Shown here: piece after piece, positions 60,846-64,000 of the stretch
Layout of the letters: every line of letters starts with the position of its first letter
How positions within the stretch are numbered: position 1 is the stretch's first letter
Origin: Styela clava
Lineage: Eukaryota; Chordata; Ascidiacea; Stolidobranchia; Styelidae
Assembly: GCF_964204865.1 (NCBI RefSeq)
Contig: NC_135252.1
Span: forward strand, 8,453,383-8,517,382
DNA: 64,000 nt
Direction: 5' to 3'
Program-made: the position numbers and the translations under genes
The notes under the pieces: generated by a model
Told to the model about the DNA's origin: nothing
What the model saw: only the letters and a program-made list of their open reading frames with translations
The model's database searches: none

Positions 60846-61080
60846 GGTGCTCCTTAAGTATGCGTACCAAGATGGCGACACCGGACCTTAGTATATTTAC
60901 CACGTTAAGGTTATGCCATAATTTCAGGTACAAATACTACGGGAGTCACTTGCCTAGTCCCCGAACTCGTACTAACACAAAATGAGAAAAATTGTAAAAT
61001 AAATTATGGCCTAACGCTAACCTGGTACACAAACTTCGTCCCGGTGTCCGCCATATTGGTTCACATATTTCGGGAGTACC
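60846..61080. mobile_element. full-length copy of the AAGATGGCG MITE family
   Basis: The most complete copy. Left end GGTGCTCCTTAAGTATGCGT then ACCAAGATGGCG; the interior includes TACTACGGGAGTCACTTGCC and CCTAACGCTAACCTGG; the right end GCCATATTGGTTCACATATT closes with CGGGAGTACC. About 235 bp, non-coding. Confidence 0.75.
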
Positions 61081-61387
61081 GAAGTCAAATACGTAGTTAT
61101 ATCTTTTGTGCGAACGCTAGTGATTCGCATCATTCTACCCCTTTGCGTTAATTGATATAATTTGATATTGCACCACGCAAATACTTTCTTTTCTCTTCGT
61201 CATATTACACTGATGTAATTACTTTACTTCCTTCAATTCATCTTCAACAACAGACTATATTTAAAATAGTTTTATGTCTTGCCTGTATATAATTAGGAAT
61301 GCCATGGTTATAAGTGGGTATATTCATGGGTAGGAAGATTCCTAAGTGTAAGTTTTCAACCCATGAAAGTTTGAGGGTGTATATGAT
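61081..61387. other. no feature recognised
   Basis: AT-rich; nothing supported. Confidence 0.35.
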
Positions 61388-61570
61388 AAAAATGTCCAGT
61401 GCAAATGTACGTGGGTTCAAATGTTCATGAGCGCAAAAGTACACGGGTGCAAATGTACGCGGTTATAAATGTACTCGGTTACAATTTTACGCCGATGCAA
61501 ATGTATACGAGGTTGCAAAATTACGGGGGTGCAAATGTACATGATTTAAAAATTACGGGGATGCAATTCT
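61388..61570. repeat. degenerate ~17-18-bp minisatellite
   Basis: About ten units of the form GGGTGCAAATGTACGCG, with variation (GGGTTCAAATGTTCATG, CGGTTATAAATGTACTC). It creates a spurious open frame with repeated QMY and NVH. Confidence 0.85.
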
Positions 61571-61752
61571 GCAGATTGCCAGCTGGACTCGCCTGGTCGC
61601 CGAGTTTGCTATATTCCATTTTGCTTGTATTGTATATTATTTATCGACTGACTGCTTTCTCGTTTTTATTATTTTCCACCCTGGGACAGTACTCGCACTC
61701 AACACTCTTTTATTTCCTCGGAACCCCACTGGTCTATCTACCTATCATCATT

Positions 61753-62050
61753 TCTTGGCGGCTTGCCTGTTGCTGTCTCTACCCACTTGTCCACTACCAT
61801 CCATCTTCATCATTTTAATTTTCCTGGGCTGCTACCCTGTCATCGGCTTCTATTTTGTCTCTGCCATCTGTATTGTGTCCAGACGATAGCCCATCATTTT
61901 TCCTTGGCGGCTTGCCTGCAGCTGTCTGCCACGTGTTTCTACCGCCACCTTAACCATTTTTATTTTCCTGGGCCTGCTGTCCTGCCATCGGCTTTCTTTT
62001 CAGCACGACTGTGTGCTGATCCTGCCCTACAACTCGGTGGTGTTGGAACT
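61753..62050. repeat. two ~149-bp tandem repeats
   Basis: TTGGCGGCTTGCCTG, ATTTTCCTGGGC and CCTG(T/C)CATCGGCTT occur in the same order at 61754-61850 and 61904-62000. Non-coding, C/T-rich. Confidence 0.8.
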
Positions 62051-62069
62051 CCTAATACGTGGCCTAATG

Positions 62070-63497
62070 CATAGGTTCTCAAAGTGCTCCGTACGGAGCC
62101 TCAGGGCTCCGCGAGAGAAACCTAGGGGCTCCGTGAGCTATCCGATTACTTTTTAAAATAATGACTAGTTTTGTAACTGTTCAAAGAAACAATAACAGCT
62201 TTGATAAAATTTGACAACATTATAGCCTCGAAATATGGCAAAGAGGCGGAATCGAAAAATGACATTATTTATAAGCTGGAGCGCAGCCAGGATTCTCAAG
62301 AGGTGGGGATTTGAATCGGAAATTTCCGCGCAACACGAGATTTCTGTTGCGTAAAATATTCAATGTATGGCCGATGCGAGCATTCAAAGTGTCTCGTCGT
62401 AATAATTCAATTGTACTCATAGTTACTCAAGTTTCATTCGAGATTACTATTAGGATTACTAAAATGAAGGAATACTATTCTAAAATAACATAAAATACGT
62501 GATAAACTGCCACCTATGAATAAATTGGAGTCGTATTTTTGCGATCTTGGAATTTGTCAAACTTGATTTGTTCTTTTGCACTCAAGATTATTATTAAGCA
62601 AGATATCGCCGTTAAAAAATCACAAGATCTGGGCAAAATACGATTGAAATTTATTTTAATGCATGCGGCTCCGTCGGTAGTTTCAGAATAAAAAAAAGGT
62701 AAATCGCGCACACAATTGACTGTGTTTCGATATCTCAGTTACTGTACTACGAATAACCAAAGAAAACCTAACATTACACCAAATTTTGTGATTTACAATG
62801 CCTATAAAAGCGTTTTTAATCTGACGTGAGTCTGCTAAAACCAAACTTATAGTGTGATCTTTTATTTTGAAATTTAATATTTTGGAATGCCGTTTTTCAA
62901 TCAAGAAATTTGAGTTGCGGATTTACCTCTTTATTATTAATTATTATTTTTAGCATTTCGTCGCCGATGACTATATATGGTAACATGTTTTTCACATTGA
63001 ACTCATAATTCCCCACGAGAACAAAAAAGCAATCATCGTCGTCATTGTGGAACAATACGTGTATAAGCCGAAGAAAATTTTTGATTTAGGGAGAATAAAC
63101 ACTGGCGTAAAGATGTTTAACATGCCATGCTGACGAAAACTATCGGTGATTGTAACAAAATGCAATCGCTCACGTTATTAGCAGCCTTTTAGTTTTAAGT
63201 CTTCCGAAAATGTCAAAAGGGAAAAGATTCGACCCCTAGTTTATTAATATGTTTGTCAAGTGTCAAATTTACAGCTTTAGTAAGAGTATATATAATTTAT
63301 CTTTGAAATTTTGATTTATTTATGACTTGCATTAACCCCATTAAAAAAAGGTTTAGCCTTTAAATTAAGTTAAGTACTTTTAACTTACTCAGGAATATTT
63401 ATCGGAAAGCTACAATTTTAACATTTCTTTTGGGGCTCCGCGAATAATGGTCAACCTTTTCAGGGGCTCCGCAACACCAAAAGTTTGAGAACCCCTG
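62070..63497. mobile_element. 1.4-kb non-autonomous hAT element
   Basis: Left end CATAGGTTCTCAAAGTGCTC and right end AAGTTTGAGAACCCCTG, each with sub-terminal GGCTCCG repeats (left GAGCCTCAGGGCTCCGCG, right GGGGCTCCGCGAATAATGG and GGGGCTCCGCAACACC). The 8-bp flank is GCCTAATG (62062-62069) against CCCTAATG (63498-63505), one mismatch. No transposase frame inside, so it is an internally diverged or deletion derivative. Confidence 0.88.
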
Positions 63498-64000
63498 CCC
63501 TAATGTTTAATCTGAAGTCGCTACGTACCCCGGTTCGAACTCCTGATACCCTCCTTGATACCTGCCGTATAAGGTTCAATCTAAAGTTGCTACGTACCTC
63601 CTGCGCTACCGCAACTGATGAAGAACGGGTTCCCACGACGATGCGAATTACCTCCCAAAAATTACAATACACATACTGAATTATTTGGAATCAAGTGTAT
63701 TTATAGCTGAATGGAAGTCGTTCATCTGAAACTATCGTTTGCGTTTGCTTTATTCGTGAAAATAAAATTATATCTCATTTTTAGTTGTTGATCATTTTAG
63801 TTTTTTCAATAAAAATGTGTAATTGCGATAAGATGCGTAAGATAATTGTAGAAGTGAATCCGCGAACCAATTTTCTTACGTTCAGCTTTTTCAAACTTCA
63901 CCAACAGATTTAACTTAATATTTGAGTATTTTATTTTAACCGGCCAATATCGAGGTATATGTCGTTTGACCGATTCAATCTGCGAATTAGTCTAATAAAC
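63498..64000. repeat. tandem repeat with tRNA-like motif, then AT-rich end
   Basis: TTTAATCTGAAGTCGCTACG near 63505 and GTTCAATCTAAAGTTGCTAC near 63570 are ~65-bp-spaced diverged copies. GGTTCGAACTCC at about 63532-63543 resembles a Pol III B box. From about 63680 on no feature is seen. Confidence 0.45.

Noticed and set aside
61399..61818. 139-codon frame
   Set aside because: Its first half is translated minisatellite and its second half crosses C/T-rich tandem repeats.

Overview
The window is eukaryotic and animal. It is AT-rich, its genes are split by GT-AG introns mostly of 0.1-0.9 kb, and roughly half the sequence is transposon-derived. The gene set (KANSL1, glutaredoxin, a FUT10/FUT11-type fucosyltransferase, ATP synthase subunit c, a SprT-like metalloprotease, SAP30, DOCK6/7/8) is typical of a metazoan. 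The small introns and the many hAT and Tigger elements suggest a marine invertebrate. A tunicate is plausible, but the sequence alone does not prove it.

Layout. 1-1862: last exons of KANSL1 (+). 4757-5068: glutaredoxin in one coding exon (+). 6165-12434: a FUT10/11 gene that I rebuilt exon by exon (+), with a 281-bp hAT MITE in an intron. 12716-14469: a 1.75-kb imperfect palindrome. 15368-17238: ATP synthase c-subunit gene (+) with an NRF-1/CRE promoter. 18.9-26.0 kb: repeat-rich. Within it, 22495-26014 is bounded by inverted ~420-bp arms made of minisatellite repeats and encloses a spliced SprT-like gene (24373-24939). 26.3-26.8 kb: one hAT MITE and one mariner-type MITE. 26881-27598: SAP30 3' part (-). 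27.8-30.0 kb: repeats, a MITE and a SINE-like element. 30040-34328: an intact gypsy-type LTR retrotransposon (-) with identical LTRs and a 5-bp target duplication. 34775-35149: remnant of a hAT transposase. 37148-43875: DOCK6/7/8 gene (+) with almost the whole coding region in one 5.96-kb exon. 45.2-49.3 kb: tandem repeats, tRNA-Val-like fragments and a hAT MITE. 52.5-56.5 kb: decayed LINE (+). 56703-58718: decayed Tigger/pogo element (-). 60.8-63.5 kb: MITE, tandem repeats and a 1.4-kb non-autonomous hAT element.

The host genes are ordinary housekeeping and signalling genes with no shared pathway: chromatin (KANSL1, SAP30), redox (glutaredoxin), glycosylation (FUT), energy (subunit c), protein-crosslink or metalloprotease (SprT-like) and small-GTPase activation (DOCK). 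The most interesting signals are: the foldback-like element around a SprT-like gene; a gypsy element whose primer-binding site is complementary to its own LTR rather than visibly to a tRNA (possible self-priming); a dispersed MITE family whose ends carry a YY1-like motif; and a tiny palindromic hAT scar inside the large palindrome. Exon ends were read by eye and may be off by a base or two.
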